This document shows, piece after piece, positions 50,909-58,880 of a DNA stretch of 64,000 nt. This DNA is from Listeria weihenstephanensis. GTDB taxonomy: Bacteria; Bacillota; Bacilli; Lactobacillales; Listeriaceae. Numbering within the stretch: the first letter of the stretch is position 1; every line of letters starts with the position of its first letter. Location of the stretch: NCBI RefSeq assembly GCF_003534205.1, contig NZ_CP011102.1, positions 756,036 to 820,035 of the forward strand, read 5' to 3'. Both the position numbers and the translations under genes were made by a program. A model generated the notes under the pieces. It was not told the origin of the DNA. It saw nothing but the letters and a program-made list of their open reading frames with translations, and ran no database searches.

Positions 50909-51487
50909 TCATTTAGGAATCGAGGTATCAGCACGTAAAATATAGAGAAGCTGTTCGGACATATAGGCGGGGGAATCGGCAAAATCGTGTTGCACCCAAT
51001 ATACAATCAATCCAAAAATGGCATGCGACTGGTAGCTGGCAAAAAGCTCTGGATCAGCATTGCCACCGTCAAAAACTAAATCGCGCAAGGCAATACGCTT
51101 GATCACATCGCATAGCTGATTTTGAAAGCCGATACGCAATTTTTCGTTGATCGCTTGCTTATAAAATAAGGGGTACGCATATACATGATCGAAAATTTTA
51201 ACCATCGTAGGCGTCAACGTTTCCACAGAAAAATGCTCTGTTTTCAAATAAGGGTCTTGGTATGCGATTTCAAGATCAGCGAGGACATCCGAGATTATTT
51301 CATCCAGCAGATCTTCTTTTGCTTGATAGTGTTTATAAAAAGTGCCTCTATTTACGTCTGCGCGCGTCACGATATCGGTGACGGTGATTTTTTTGAAGTC
51401 TTTTTCGTCTAGAAGTGTGAGAAGCGCATGCGAAAAGGCAGCCTTTGTTTTTTTAATACGCCGATCTGGTTTTTGATTTTCCATCAT
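50909..51487 (-). CDS. TetR-family transcriptional regulator
   Basis: 192 aa from ATG 51487 (AGGACG upstream), or ATG 51484. The N-terminal helix-turn-helix (about 9-58) is KKTKAAFSHALLTLLDEKDFKKITVTDIVTRADVNRGTFYKHYQAKEDLLDEI, the classic TetR pattern with the GTFYKHY recognition helix. The C-terminal ligand-binding part (60-190) resembles the TetR_C_7/AcrR type. It is placed immediately ahead of the MATE pump gene. Confidence 0.9.
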   Translation of the reverse strand: MMENQKPDRRIKKTKAAFSHALLTLLDEKDFKKITVTDIVTRADVNRGTFYKHYQAKEDLLDEIISDVLADLEIAYQDPYLKTEHFSVETLTPTMVKIFDHVYAYPLFYKQAINEKLRIGFQNQLCDVIKRIALRDLVFDGGNADPELFASYQSHAIFGLIVYWVQHDFADSPAYMSEQLLYILRADTSIPK

Positions 51488-51547
51488 TTTTTCACGTCCT
51501 TTTTTTAACTTAGTATACATATACCGCAAAAGTGATGCTTAAGCAAC

Positions 51548-51561
51548 TAAAAGCGCTTTCA
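51548..51561. promoter_or_regulatory. cre-like site upstream of the SDR gene
   Basis: TAAAAGCGCTTTCA differs at one position from the palindromic cre TGAAAGCGCTTTCA core pattern. It lies about 90 bases before the SDR start, so the SDR gene may respond to CcpA. Inference from a motif. Confidence 0.4.
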
Positions 51562-51650
51562 TTAACTATTGAAATGACGAGTGTGAAGGGGCTATACTTA
51601 GGATATAGAGGTTATACTCTTGCGCAATTAAATTTGAGGAGGAAAAAATC

Positions 51651-52412
51651 ATGGGAAAATTAGCTGGAAAAGTTGCTGTTGTCACTGGCGCAGCATCAGG
51701 AATGGGACGCCAAATTGCTTTACTCTACGCGAAAGAAGGCGCTAAAGTTGTCGTTGCGGATATTCAACTCGAGGCGGCGGAAGAAACGGTAAATGAAATC
51801 AAAGCGATAAATGGGGAAGCTTTGGCAGTAGTTGCCAATGTAATGAAGGAAGACGATATACGGGCGATGATTGACAAGGCGGTCGAAGTCTACGGCACGC
51901 TCGATATACTTGTAAATAATGCGGGAATCATGGATAATTTTGTTCCTGCGGGTGACATCACAGACGACTTGTGGGATCGCGTTTTTGCGATTAATATAAC
52001 TGGTGTGATGCGGACGACGAGAAAAGCACTGAGTATCTTTGAAGAAAAAGAAAGTGGTGTTATTGTGAATATCGCATCAGCTGGTGGGTTGTTTGGCTCA
52101 CGTGCTGGCGCGGCTTACACAGCTTCGAAACATGCCGTTGTTGGCTTTACAAAAAATGTTGGCTTTCAGTATGCGACGAAGAATATTCGTTGTAACGCGA
52201 TTGCTCCAGGGGCTGTAAACACGAATATCGGAACAACGATTTACGCGCCAGATGCATTTGGTCAAGAACGGGCGATGATTGGTATGGGGACGAACCCACG
52301 GGCTGGAGATGCCTCGGAAATTGCAAAAGTTGCCTTATTCTTAGCATCCGATGATTCGAGCTTTGTCAATGGTACTGTAATCACCGCTGATGCTGGATGG
52401 ACCGCCTATTAA
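51651..52412 (+). CDS. Short-chain dehydrogenase/reductase
   Basis: 253 aa classical SDR. The nucleotide-binding motif TGAASGMGRQIALL (about 12-25), the NNAGI structural motif (about 89-93), the catalytic Ser in NIASAGGLFG (about 140), YTASKHAVVGF with Tyr and Lys (about 154-158) and the closing NGTVITADAGW are all present. Asp in VVADIQLEA (about 36) favours NAD over NADP. Cytosolic oxidoreductase of an unknown alcohol or sugar substrate. AGGAGG precedes the start. Confidence 0.93.
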   Translation: MGKLAGKVAVVTGAASGMGRQIALLYAKEGAKVVVADIQLEAAEETVNEIKAINGEALAVVANVMKEDDIRAMIDKAVEVYGTLDILVNNAGIMDNFVPAGDITDDLWDRVFAINITGVMRTTRKALSIFEEKESGVIVNIASAGGLFGSRAGAAYTASKHAVVGFTKNVGFQYATKNIRCNAIAPGAVNTNIGTTIYAPDAFGQERAMIGMGTNPRAGDASEIAKVALFLASDDSSFVNGTVITADAGWTAY

Positions 52413-52424
52413 ACGAATCAAAAA

Positions 52425-52459
52425 ATGGCTTCTAGCAACCTTGCTGGAGGCTTTTTTTG
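52425..52459 (+). terminator. Terminator of the SDR gene
   Basis: GCTTCTAGCAA pairs with TTGCTGGAGGC (G-U tolerated) around CC, followed by seven T. Confidence 0.85.
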
Positions 52460-52466
52460 TTCTCGC

Positions 52467-52504
52467 TTGACATTCCAGAACTTAGTAATATACTTAGTTA
52501 AGTA
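52467..52504 (+). promoter_or_regulatory. Promoter and MarR-type palindrome of the marR-ABC operon
   Basis: TTGACA (52467-52472), 16 bases, TATACT (52489-52494). The dyad TACTTAGTTAAGTA (52491-52504) is an exact 6-bp inverted repeat around GT and overlaps the -10, an ideal site for autorepression by the MarR protein encoded next. Confidence 0.7.
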
Positions 52505-52528
52505 AACTAAATAAAAGGAGGCAAGGAA

Positions 52529-52996
52529 GTGCAAAATTCGGGGGAAGATTTAGGCCAATCCGTTGTCAAAGCGTTCATGAATTTTAAACGAGCTGAATTG
52601 CAAAATTTTAAGGTTCCTGGTTTAAAACGTTCTGAAACACGATTCCTATTTATGCTACATCACGGTTTACAACATAAACAAGACAAGCTGGGTATGAAAG
52701 TAGCAGATGTGACAGCGATTCTAAAGGTATCTAAACCAAGCGTAACACAGCAAATCAACGCCTTAGAAGAGAAAAAATTGATCATTCGCAGCCAAGATCC
52801 AGTGGACAAAAGAGCCGCGTATATTCGGCTTACAAAAGAGGGAGAATCAGTAGTAGAAGAAATTATTTCAACTTTTCACAAGAATTTTGAGGATATGACC
52901 TCTTTTTTGGGTAAAGAAGAAATGGAGAGATTAATTTCACTACTTGATAAGCTAACAGAGTATCTCAACACAAAAGCTGAGAACGAGGAGGTATAA
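52529..52996 (+). CDS. MarR-family transcriptional regulator
   Basis: 155 aa from GTG 52529 with AAGGAGG at six bases. The winged helix (about 35-110) has KRSETRFLFMLHHG, VADVTAILKVSKPSVTQQINALEEKKLIIRSQDPVDKRAAYIRLT, with the D-x-R-D-K-R wing motif as DPVDKRAAY. N- and C-terminal helices form the dimer. It is the first gene of the operon with two ABC half-exporters and is probably an autorepressor acting on the TACTTA dyad. Confidence 0.92.
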   Translation: MQNSGEDLGQSVVKAFMNFKRAELQNFKVPGLKRSETRFLFMLHHGLQHKQDKLGMKVADVTAILKVSKPSVTQQINALEEKKLIIRSQDPVDKRAAYIRLTKEGESVVEEIISTFHKNFEDMTSFLGKEEMERLISLLDKLTEYLNTKAENEEV

Positions 52997-53004
52997 GCAA
53001 CGCT

Positions 53005-54729
53005 ATGATGAAATTAATGAAGCGAATGGGCGCCTATAAGTGGGGAATAGTGCTAGTTTTAGTTATGACTTTTGTACAAGTTATCGGCCAGCTCTATTTG
53101 CCAACACTAATGGCAGACATTATTGACAAAGGAGTTGCAAAGGGCGACACGGCCTACATATGGAAAGTAGGACTAGAGATGTTACTCATTTCTGCCCTAT
53201 CTGGAGGTCTTTCGGTTGTCATCGTGTATTACGCATCCAAGATTTCGATGGGATTTGGACGCGACTTGCGTGATAAAATTTTTGGTCGGGTAGAAAATTA
53301 CTCGTTACAAGAATTTGACAAAATCGGAACGGCGTCTCTTATTACGCGCTCAACCAATGATGTTGTGCAAATTCAAAATGTACTGTACATGATGCTACGA
53401 ATGATGGTGATGGCGCCAATTATGTTAATCGGTGGCGTCTTCATGGCTGTCGGTAAGGACGCGAAACTGTCCCTTATTTTTGTAGTCGTATTGCCAATTT
53501 TATTGATTTTGGTAGTACTTATCGGTGGAAAAGCGATGCCGATGTTTAAATCTCTTCAAAAGAAGATGGATAAACTGAACCAAGTTATCCGTGAAGGTTT
53601 GACGGGGATTCGTGTTATTCGCGCGTTTAATCGTGGCGATGACGAGTTGAAGAAATTTGACGGAGCCAATGAGGACTACGCGAAAACTGCGGTCGGCGTT
53701 AACAGATTGCTATCGCTTATGAGTCCAATGATGATGTTGATCATGAATTTGACAACAATTGCTATTATTTGGATTGGTGCGAAATTTGTCGGTGATGGTA
53801 GCATGCAAGTCGGTGATTTGATGGCCTTTATCCAATATGCAACACAAATTATGATCGCGTTTATGATGGTTTCCGCTGTATTTATTATGATTCCACGTGC
53901 AGCAGCATCGGCAGAACGTATCAATGAAGTGTTGGAAATGGACACTGAAATTCATGATCCGAATGATCCTAAAACAGCAATATCTCCAGTTTCATTGGAA
54001 TTTGATCATGTCACTTTCCGCTATGAAGGTGCTGAAAAAGCTGTTATTGAGGATATTTCTTTTAAAGCCAAGGCTGGGGAGACAATCGCGATTATTGGTA
54101 GTACGGGGGCTGGGAAGTCCACGATGATCAATATGATTCCACGTTTTTACGATGTGGCTGAAGGCGCGGTTCGTGTTAATGGCGTGGACGTGAAAGAAAT
54201 GACACAAGAAGAACTACGTATGAAAATCGGTCTTGTGCCTCAAAAAGCGATGTTATTTACGGGCGACATTGAGGAAAATATGCGTTACGGAAACGAAAAC
54301 GCGACCGAAGAAGAAATTTGGGCGGGTCTGCGTACAGCGCAATCAGAAGATTTTGTTTCGAAATTGTCGGATGGCCTAAAAAGTCGTGTCGAACAAGGCG
54401 GAAATAACTTCTCCGGTGGTCAAAAGCAACGTTTGGCGATCGCGCGTGCTTTGATTCGTAAACCGCAAATTTATATCTTTGATGATAGTTTTTCAGCGCT
54501 TGATTTTAAAACCGATTCGTTATTGCGTGCAGCTTTAAAACCTGAAACGCGCGAATCTGTTACCATTATTGTAGCGCAACGTATTACATCCGTAATGGAT
54601 TCAGATCAAATCATCGTTGTCAATGAAGGTAAAATTGCCGGAATTGGTACGCATGAAGAATTGAAAGAAACGAACACGATTTATCAAGAAATCATGAGAT
54701 CACAATTGTCAGAGGAGGAGATAGCATGA
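53005..54729 (+). CDS. ABC exporter half-transporter with degenerate catalytic site
   Basis: 574 aa: six-helix transmembrane domain (about 15-310) and nucleotide-binding domain (340-574). Walker A GSTGAGKS (about 367), signature FSGGQKQR (about 471), Walker B IYIFDDSFSALD (about 490), where the usual catalytic Glu is Asp, and the switch His is Gln in VAQRITS (about 526). Those two changes are typical for the degenerate half of heterodimeric exporters (BmrC-like). It pairs with the next gene, which overlaps by four bases (ATGA). Substrate unknown; drug efflux is the usual role. Confidence 0.92.
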   Translation: MMKLMKRMGAYKWGIVLVLVMTFVQVIGQLYLPTLMADIIDKGVAKGDTAYIWKVGLEMLLISALSGGLSVVIVYYASKISMGFGRDLRDKIFGRVENYSLQEFDKIGTASLITRSTNDVVQIQNVLYMMLRMMVMAPIMLIGGVFMAVGKDAKLSLIFVVVLPILLILVVLIGGKAMPMFKSLQKKMDKLNQVIREGLTGIRVIRAFNRGDDELKKFDGANEDYAKTAVGVNRLLSLMSPMMMLIMNLTTIAIIWIGAKFVGDGSMQVGDLMAFIQYATQIMIAFMMVSAVFIMIPRAAASAERINEVLEMDTEIHDPNDPKTAISPVSLEFDHVTFRYEGAEKAVIEDISFKAKAGETIAIIGSTGAGKSTMINMIPRFYDVAEGAVRVNGVDVKEMTQEELRMKIGLVPQKAMLFTGDIEENMRYGNENATEEEIWAGLRTAQSEDFVSKLSDGLKSRVEQGGNNFSGGQKQRLAIARALIRKPQIYIFDDSFSALDFKTDSLLRAALKPETRESVTIIVAQRITSVMDSDQIIVVNEGKIAGIGTHEELKETNTIYQEIMRSQLSEEEIA

Positions 54730-56558
54730 GTCCAGGACCAGGATCAGGTGGACCAGGCGGAGCTGGAAGAGTAGTCATGCCAACCGCTAAGCCTAAGGAT
54801 TTTAAGAAGTCCTTGTTCCGCTTATTAGGATATATGAAACCGCGCGCTATCTCGCTTATTGCAGTGCTGATTCTCGCGATATTGTCTACGATTTTCAATA
54901 TTTTTAGCCCGAAAGAACTCGGTAAGGCGACCACTGAAATTTTTACAGGTGTGATGACGCCAGCTGGGATTAATTATGATAAAATTTTCGATATCCTGTT
55001 TATTGTTTTGATGCTGTATCTAGGTAGCTCGCTATTTAGTTTCTTGCAACAGTATGTTATGTCGAGTGTGGCGCAACGTACGGTTTATGATATGCGTAAA
55101 GAGTTGAAAGAGAAATTGGGACGTTTACCGCTTCGTTACTACGATACGCGTTCGAATGGTGATATTTTAAGCCGTTCTGTCAATGACATGGATAATATCG
55201 CAAATACGCTGCAACAGGCGTTGACTCAGGCGATTACGGCGATTGTACAAATTATCGGTGTCTTGATTATGATGTTAACAATTAGTTGGCAGATGACGCT
55301 GATTGTTGTTGCAACAGTGCCACTTAGTATTCTACTTGTAGCGATTGTAGCTAGTCGTTCGCAAAAATATTTCGGCGCGCAACAAAAAAATCTTGGTGTG
55401 CTAAATGATCACGTGGAAGAAACGTTCGGTGGTCATACGGTAGTCAAGGCGTTTGGACAAGAGAAAAAGACATTAGCAACGTTCGATGTTGTAAACAATG
55501 ATTATTATGTTGCTGCTAAAAAAGCGCAATTTATCTCTGGTATCATGATGCCGTTAATGCAATTTGTTGGTAACCTTGGTTATGTGGCGGTCTGTGTTGG
55601 TGGTGGTATTTTTGTAACAAATGGTTCGCTTCAAGTCGGTGATATCCAAGCGTTTACACAATACGTACAACTATTTTCACAACCAATTTCAAGTGTGGCT
55701 AATATCTCGAACGTTATCCAATCTACAATGGCTTCGGCTGAACGTATTTTTGAAGTATTGGATGAAAAAGAAGAAGAAGACATTATTCCAGCAACTGTGG
55801 AACATCACGCGGGAGAAGAAGATCGTATTGTCTTTGATCACGTGAAATTTGGTTATACACCAGATAAACCACTGATGCATGATCTTAATATTGATGTCAA
55901 AGAAGGACAAATGGTTGCGATTGTTGGTCCTACTGGGGCAGGTAAAACAACGATTATCAACTTGCTTATGCGTTTTTACGATGTTGATGGCGGTGGTATT
56001 CGTCTTGGCGGTGTCGATACGCGTGACATGACGAAAAATGATGTTCGGGATAAATTCGGAATGGTACTTCAAGATACGTGGTTATTTAACGGTACCATTG
56101 CGGAAAATATTGCTTACGGACGCGATGATGCAACGATTGAAGAAGTAGTTGAAGCGGCAAGAGCAGCATATGCCGACGATTTCATCAGACGTTTACCAGA
56201 AGGATATGACACTATTTTGAACGAAGAAGGTTCGAATATTTCACAAGGACAAAAACAATTACTAACAATTGCTCGTGCACTGCTTTCTGATCCAAGTATT
56301 CTAATTCTTGATGAAGCAACATCAAGCGTCGATACACGGACAGAACTGAACATTCAACTTGCGATGGGGAACTTGATGGAAGGGCGTACTAGTTTTGTAA
56401 TTGCCCATCGTCTATCCACAATTCGTGACGCTGATTTGATCCTAGTTATGAATCACGGGAATGTTATCGAGCAAGGAACACATCAGGAATTACTTGATAA
56501 AAATGGTTTCTATGCGGATCTTTATAATAGTCAATTTTCAGACGATCAAGCCGTCTAA
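54726..56558 (+). CDS. ABC exporter half-transporter, catalytic partner
   Basis: 610 aa. The N-terminal extension is rich in Gly and Pro (SPGPGSGGPGGAGR). The six-helix domain lies at about 30-345 and the nucleotide-binding domain at 370-610: Walker A GPTGAGKT (about 401), signature ISQGQKQ (about 504), Walker B ILILDEATSSVD with catalytic Glu (about 527), and switch His in VIAHRLST (about 561). It is canonical, unlike its partner. With the preceding gene it forms a heterodimeric type IV exporter. AGGAGGAG precedes ATG 54726. Confidence 0.93.
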   Translation: MSPGPGSGGPGGAGRVVMPTAKPKDFKKSLFRLLGYMKPRAISLIAVLILAILSTIFNIFSPKELGKATTEIFTGVMTPAGINYDKIFDILFIVLMLYLGSSLFSFLQQYVMSSVAQRTVYDMRKELKEKLGRLPLRYYDTRSNGDILSRSVNDMDNIANTLQQALTQAITAIVQIIGVLIMMLTISWQMTLIVVATVPLSILLVAIVASRSQKYFGAQQKNLGVLNDHVEETFGGHTVVKAFGQEKKTLATFDVVNNDYYVAAKKAQFISGIMMPLMQFVGNLGYVAVCVGGGIFVTNGSLQVGDIQAFTQYVQLFSQPISSVANISNVIQSTMASAERIFEVLDEKEEEDIIPATVEHHAGEEDRIVFDHVKFGYTPDKPLMHDLNIDVKEGQMVAIVGPTGAGKTTIINLLMRFYDVDGGGIRLGGVDTRDMTKNDVRDKFGMVLQDTWLFNGTIAENIAYGRDDATIEEVVEAARAAYADDFIRRLPEGYDTILNEEGSNISQGQKQLLTIARALLSDPSILILDEATSSVDTRTELNIQLAMGNLMEGRTSFVIAHRLSTIRDADLILVMNHGNVIEQGTHQELLDKNGFYADLYNSQFSDDQAV

Positions 56559-56563
56559 GTTCT

Positions 56564-56753
56564 CTCAGGCGAACGACAAACGCTTATTGTTGGGGTTGTT
56601 CGAAGTAAAACGAGTTACAAACTCCAATATGCAAGGGAACAGAGTGAGCTTGCCATCCTTAAAAAAACTGTGCTACGGTGCTCAGGTACAGTCGTACATT
56701 CCGCTCCGTTGCTCGGCTTTGCCTAGCATCTAAGCATTTGTCGTCCGCCTGAG
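56564..56753. repeat. Palindromic element A (long inverted repeat)
   Basis: Arms 56564-56586 and 56731-56753 (starting CTCAGGCG and ending CGCCTGAG) match in 21 of 23 positions. They enclose about 145 bases that contain GTACAGTCGTAC and a GCTCCGTTGCTCGG segment. The element begins five bases after the ABC stop codon. Its right part is clearly related to the reverse complement of element B. Confidence 0.7.
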
Positions 56754-56848
56754 GTGTGGCGGTGACTGCAACGCTTGGGCGAAGAGATTAGAGAATAAAA
56801 ATTTTTAGAATCAGGAAAAACCGCGTTACATGATGTATCTCCAAACTT

Positions 56849-56969
56849 CAGCGTGACGACAAATACTTAGTTTCAAGGCAAAAGCGAGTACCAGGGCGGA
56901 GCGTACTAGAGTACGTGAGCACTGGAACGGAGCTTTTAACGACGAAAATGAGTGTTTGTCGTCACGCTG
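56849..56969. repeat. Palindromic element B (related, opposite orientation)
   Basis: Arms 56849-56867 and 56951-56969 match in 18 of 19 positions (CAGCGTGACGACAAA with its complement). The loop contains GTACTAGAGTAC and GTGAGCACTGGAACGGAGC. It shares with element A the TTTGTCGTC arm core, the GTAC dyad and the GCTCCG and CTTTTGCCT segments when reverse complemented. Confidence 0.7.
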
Positions 56970-57037
56970 TATTTTGTTTGGTGGTGCTTTTTTGTGGTAA
57001 CATAGTTGGGAAGTTACTTTTATGAGGAGTGATCGTT

Positions 57038-57568
57038 GTGAGGATTCATGTGATGGGGGCGTCGGGGGCTGGGACGTCAACGCTTGGTAAGGCGCTGGCT
57101 GATAGGCTTGGGGTGGTTTTTTTTGATACGGATGATTATTATTGGGAGGAGAAGTTTTCTGTCAAACGGGCGATTGAGACGCGACTTGAGATGATGCGGC
57201 GGGATTTTATGACGCGTGAGGATTGGGTGTTGTCGGGAGCGCTTTCTAATTGGGGAACGCCGCTGGAACCGCTTTTTGATATAGTCGTATTTTTAGAGGT
57301 GCCGCGGGATGTGCGATTGGAACGCTTGGTCAGACGGGAACGGGTGCGGTATGGCGAGGCGATTTTGCCAGGAGGAAGTAGGTATCAGGAGCATCTGGAA
57401 TTTGTTGCGTGGGCGTCGCGGTATGAGGACGGGGATGTAGATGTTCGGAGCAAGAAATTGCATGAGACTTGGTTTCAAAGGTTGGAATGCCCTGTGTTAC
57501 GAATTACTGGGGATATGACAGTCGAGGAAGAAGTGGGGCTGGTTTTGACAGAGCTTCAATCAAAGTAA
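57038..57568 (+). CDS. P-loop NTPase of the adenylate/shikimate-kinase-like type
   Basis: 176 aa from GTG 57038 (GAGGAG eight bases upstream). The P-loop GASGAGTSTLGKAL (about 7-20) is followed by a DTDDYYWEE acceptor-like segment (about 31-39), a Walker B-like strand (FDIVVFLEVP, about 83-92) and RLERLVRRERVRYGEAI, the lid with Arg residues. It resembles the small AAA-family NTPases annotated as adenylate kinase or DNA topology modulation protein. Substrate unknown. Codon use is richer in G at third positions than the neighbours. A terminator follows immediately. Confidence 0.82.
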   Translation: MRIHVMGASGAGTSTLGKALADRLGVVFFDTDDYYWEEKFSVKRAIETRLEMMRRDFMTREDWVLSGALSNWGTPLEPLFDIVVFLEVPRDVRLERLVRRERVRYGEAILPGGSRYQEHLEFVAWASRYEDGDVDVRSKKLHETWFQRLECPVLRITGDMTVEEEVGLVLTELQSK

Positions 57569-57617
57569 AAAGACTATAGAGCGCATCCATTTTTTGCGGA
57601 TGCTTTCTATAGTCTTT
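57567..57617. terminator. Terminator with a long interrupted stem
   Basis: AAAGACTATAGA and TCTATAGTCTTT pair outside GCATCC/GGATGC, around a T-rich loop. It is followed by T's on the plus strand. Confidence 0.88.
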
Positions 57618-57970
57618 CATGCAGTGCTTTATCTTTAGATTTTGATGGTAGTTGGGCTTTGCTTTGTTAAAGTCGGTTTGCGAGAAGTTTCGCTCGTTCT
57701 TAACTTTTTTAGTGTTCCATTTGTGCGAGGCTAGCTTTTCAGAAAATAGTTGGTTTAAAACTATTGTAAGCATTTCCTTGAGTTCTATCACATTCATTTT
57801 ACCACAGAATTATTTTTACGTCCCTACTTTATAAATAAGGCATAATCGTTAAAAATAACGGGAGCATCATGGATATCTTTTTTTGCAATGATCATGCTGT
57901 TTTTCTCTGCGTCATGTTTAAACATCTGAAAAAGTGGAACCTTATAAAGATAAGTAGGGGGGATTTTGTT
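57618..57970. other. Region without a convincing gene
   Basis: About 350 bases. A minus-strand frame from ATG 57797 (starting MNVIELKEMLTIVLNQLF) reaches down through the terminator into the NTPase gene; it has no ribosome binding site and is doubtful, though its first 60 codons look coding-like and could be a gene remnant. The last part is the leader of the YkuD gene with a run of G (GGGGGG) before GTG 57971. Confidence 0.35.
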
Positions 57971-58651
57971 GTGAAAAAAGTATGTTGGAGTATAGCTGTT
58001 GTTTTTCTAGCTTTCGGAATTGTTTTTGCAGTTGGAGGCAAGGCAGATGCGGCGACGAACGATGCGCAGCGTTTTAAAACAGTTGGGGCAAATAAGCAGC
58101 TGATTTTGGTGACGACGCCGGGTTACAAGTCAAACAAGGCAACGATTCAGACATTTGAGCGAGATAGTAAGGGCGTTTGGCAGCGTAAGGCGTTGATGTA
58201 CGGATTTATCGGCCGGGATGGTTTTGCGACGACGATGAGGGAAACGGTCGTTCAAAGTCCGCGTGGGAAGTTCACGCTAGGTACGGCGTTCGGTCGCTAT
58301 GCTAATCCGGGGACGAAGATGCCTTACCGCAAAACGAGTACGCGCGATGTTTGGGTGGATGATAGCAAGTCGAAGCTTTACAATTCGTGGCAGGTACTTC
58401 CGGTCAATAATCGCTGGAAATCTGCAGAAAAATTGTATCAGCCAGCGTATAATTATGCGTTCGCGATTAACTATAATCCACTGAGAAAACCAGGCTGGGG
58501 CTCGGCAATCTTTTTCCACGTATCTAGCAGTTACACGATGGGTTGCACAGGAACAAGCCAAGCGAACGTCGTTAAAATTCTGAAATGGCTCGATCCGAAG
58601 AAGAAACCGGTAATTATTCAATCGCCACGGACGGAATTGAGTAGATATTAA
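57971..58651 (+). CDS. Secreted L,D-transpeptidase-like (YkuD fold) protein
   Basis: 226 aa from GTG 57971, with GGGGGG upstream. The signal peptide ends at ADA (about residue 27). The catalytic segment AIFFHVSSSYTMGCTGTS has the His ... S/T-x-G-C-T-x pattern of the YkuD family. The C-terminal stretch VVKILKWLDPKKKPVIIQ is also typical. L,D-transpeptidases crosslink peptidoglycan by 3-3 bonds; shorter secreted relatives in Firmicutes may be trimming or anchoring enzymes. It acts outside the cell on the wall. No LysM or other wall-binding domain is attached. Confidence 0.82.
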   Translation: MKKVCWSIAVVFLAFGIVFAVGGKADAATNDAQRFKTVGANKQLILVTTPGYKSNKATIQTFERDSKGVWQRKALMYGFIGRDGFATTMRETVVQSPRGKFTLGTAFGRYANPGTKMPYRKTSTRDVWVDDSKSKLYNSWQVLPVNNRWKSAEKLYQPAYNYAFAINYNPLRKPGWGSAIFFHVSSSYTMGCTGTSQANVVKILKWLDPKKKPVIIQSPRTELSRY

Positions 58652-58660
58652 GCAAGTCAG

Positions 58661-58685
58661 GCCTTCCAAATTTGGAGGGCTTTTT
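58661..58685 (+). terminator. Terminator of the YkuD gene
   Basis: GCCTTCCAAA and TTTGGAGGGC form a stem without a real loop, followed by T-rich sequence. Confidence 0.75.
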
Positions 58686-58880
58686 ATTTTGGGCGTATAT
58701 CGAATCATGGGATCTAATTCCAAAATAAATACATTTTCTCTTGTTTTTCGACTCTACATGTGTAGTTTTTGTGAAGTGTTGCATAATAGAGGCACTTTTG
58801 GCAAGTTGAGAATGGCGGAATAAGTTGTGAATATGTTAATTTTGGATTATAAAGTGTGGAAATGGAGGAAACAATACAAA

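Larger units (their letters stand above)
56559..57037. other. Intergenic region holding the two palindromic elements
   Basis: About 480 bases. Apart from elements A and B, it holds a spacer (56754-56848) without recognised signals, and the leader of the NTPase gene with GAGGAG (57024-57029). Short frames through the elements have no ribosome binding site and are not considered genes. Confidence 0.6.

Noticed and set aside
56950-57037. Element B as terminator of the ABC operon
   Set aside because: The stem is long but its loop of about 80 bases and the missing T-run do not fit an intrinsic terminator.
57504-57797. Minus-strand frame of 97 codons after the NTPase gene
   Set aside because: It runs through the strong terminator at 57567-57617 into another gene and lacks a ribosome binding site. 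The first part could be a remnant, but support is too weak for a gene call.
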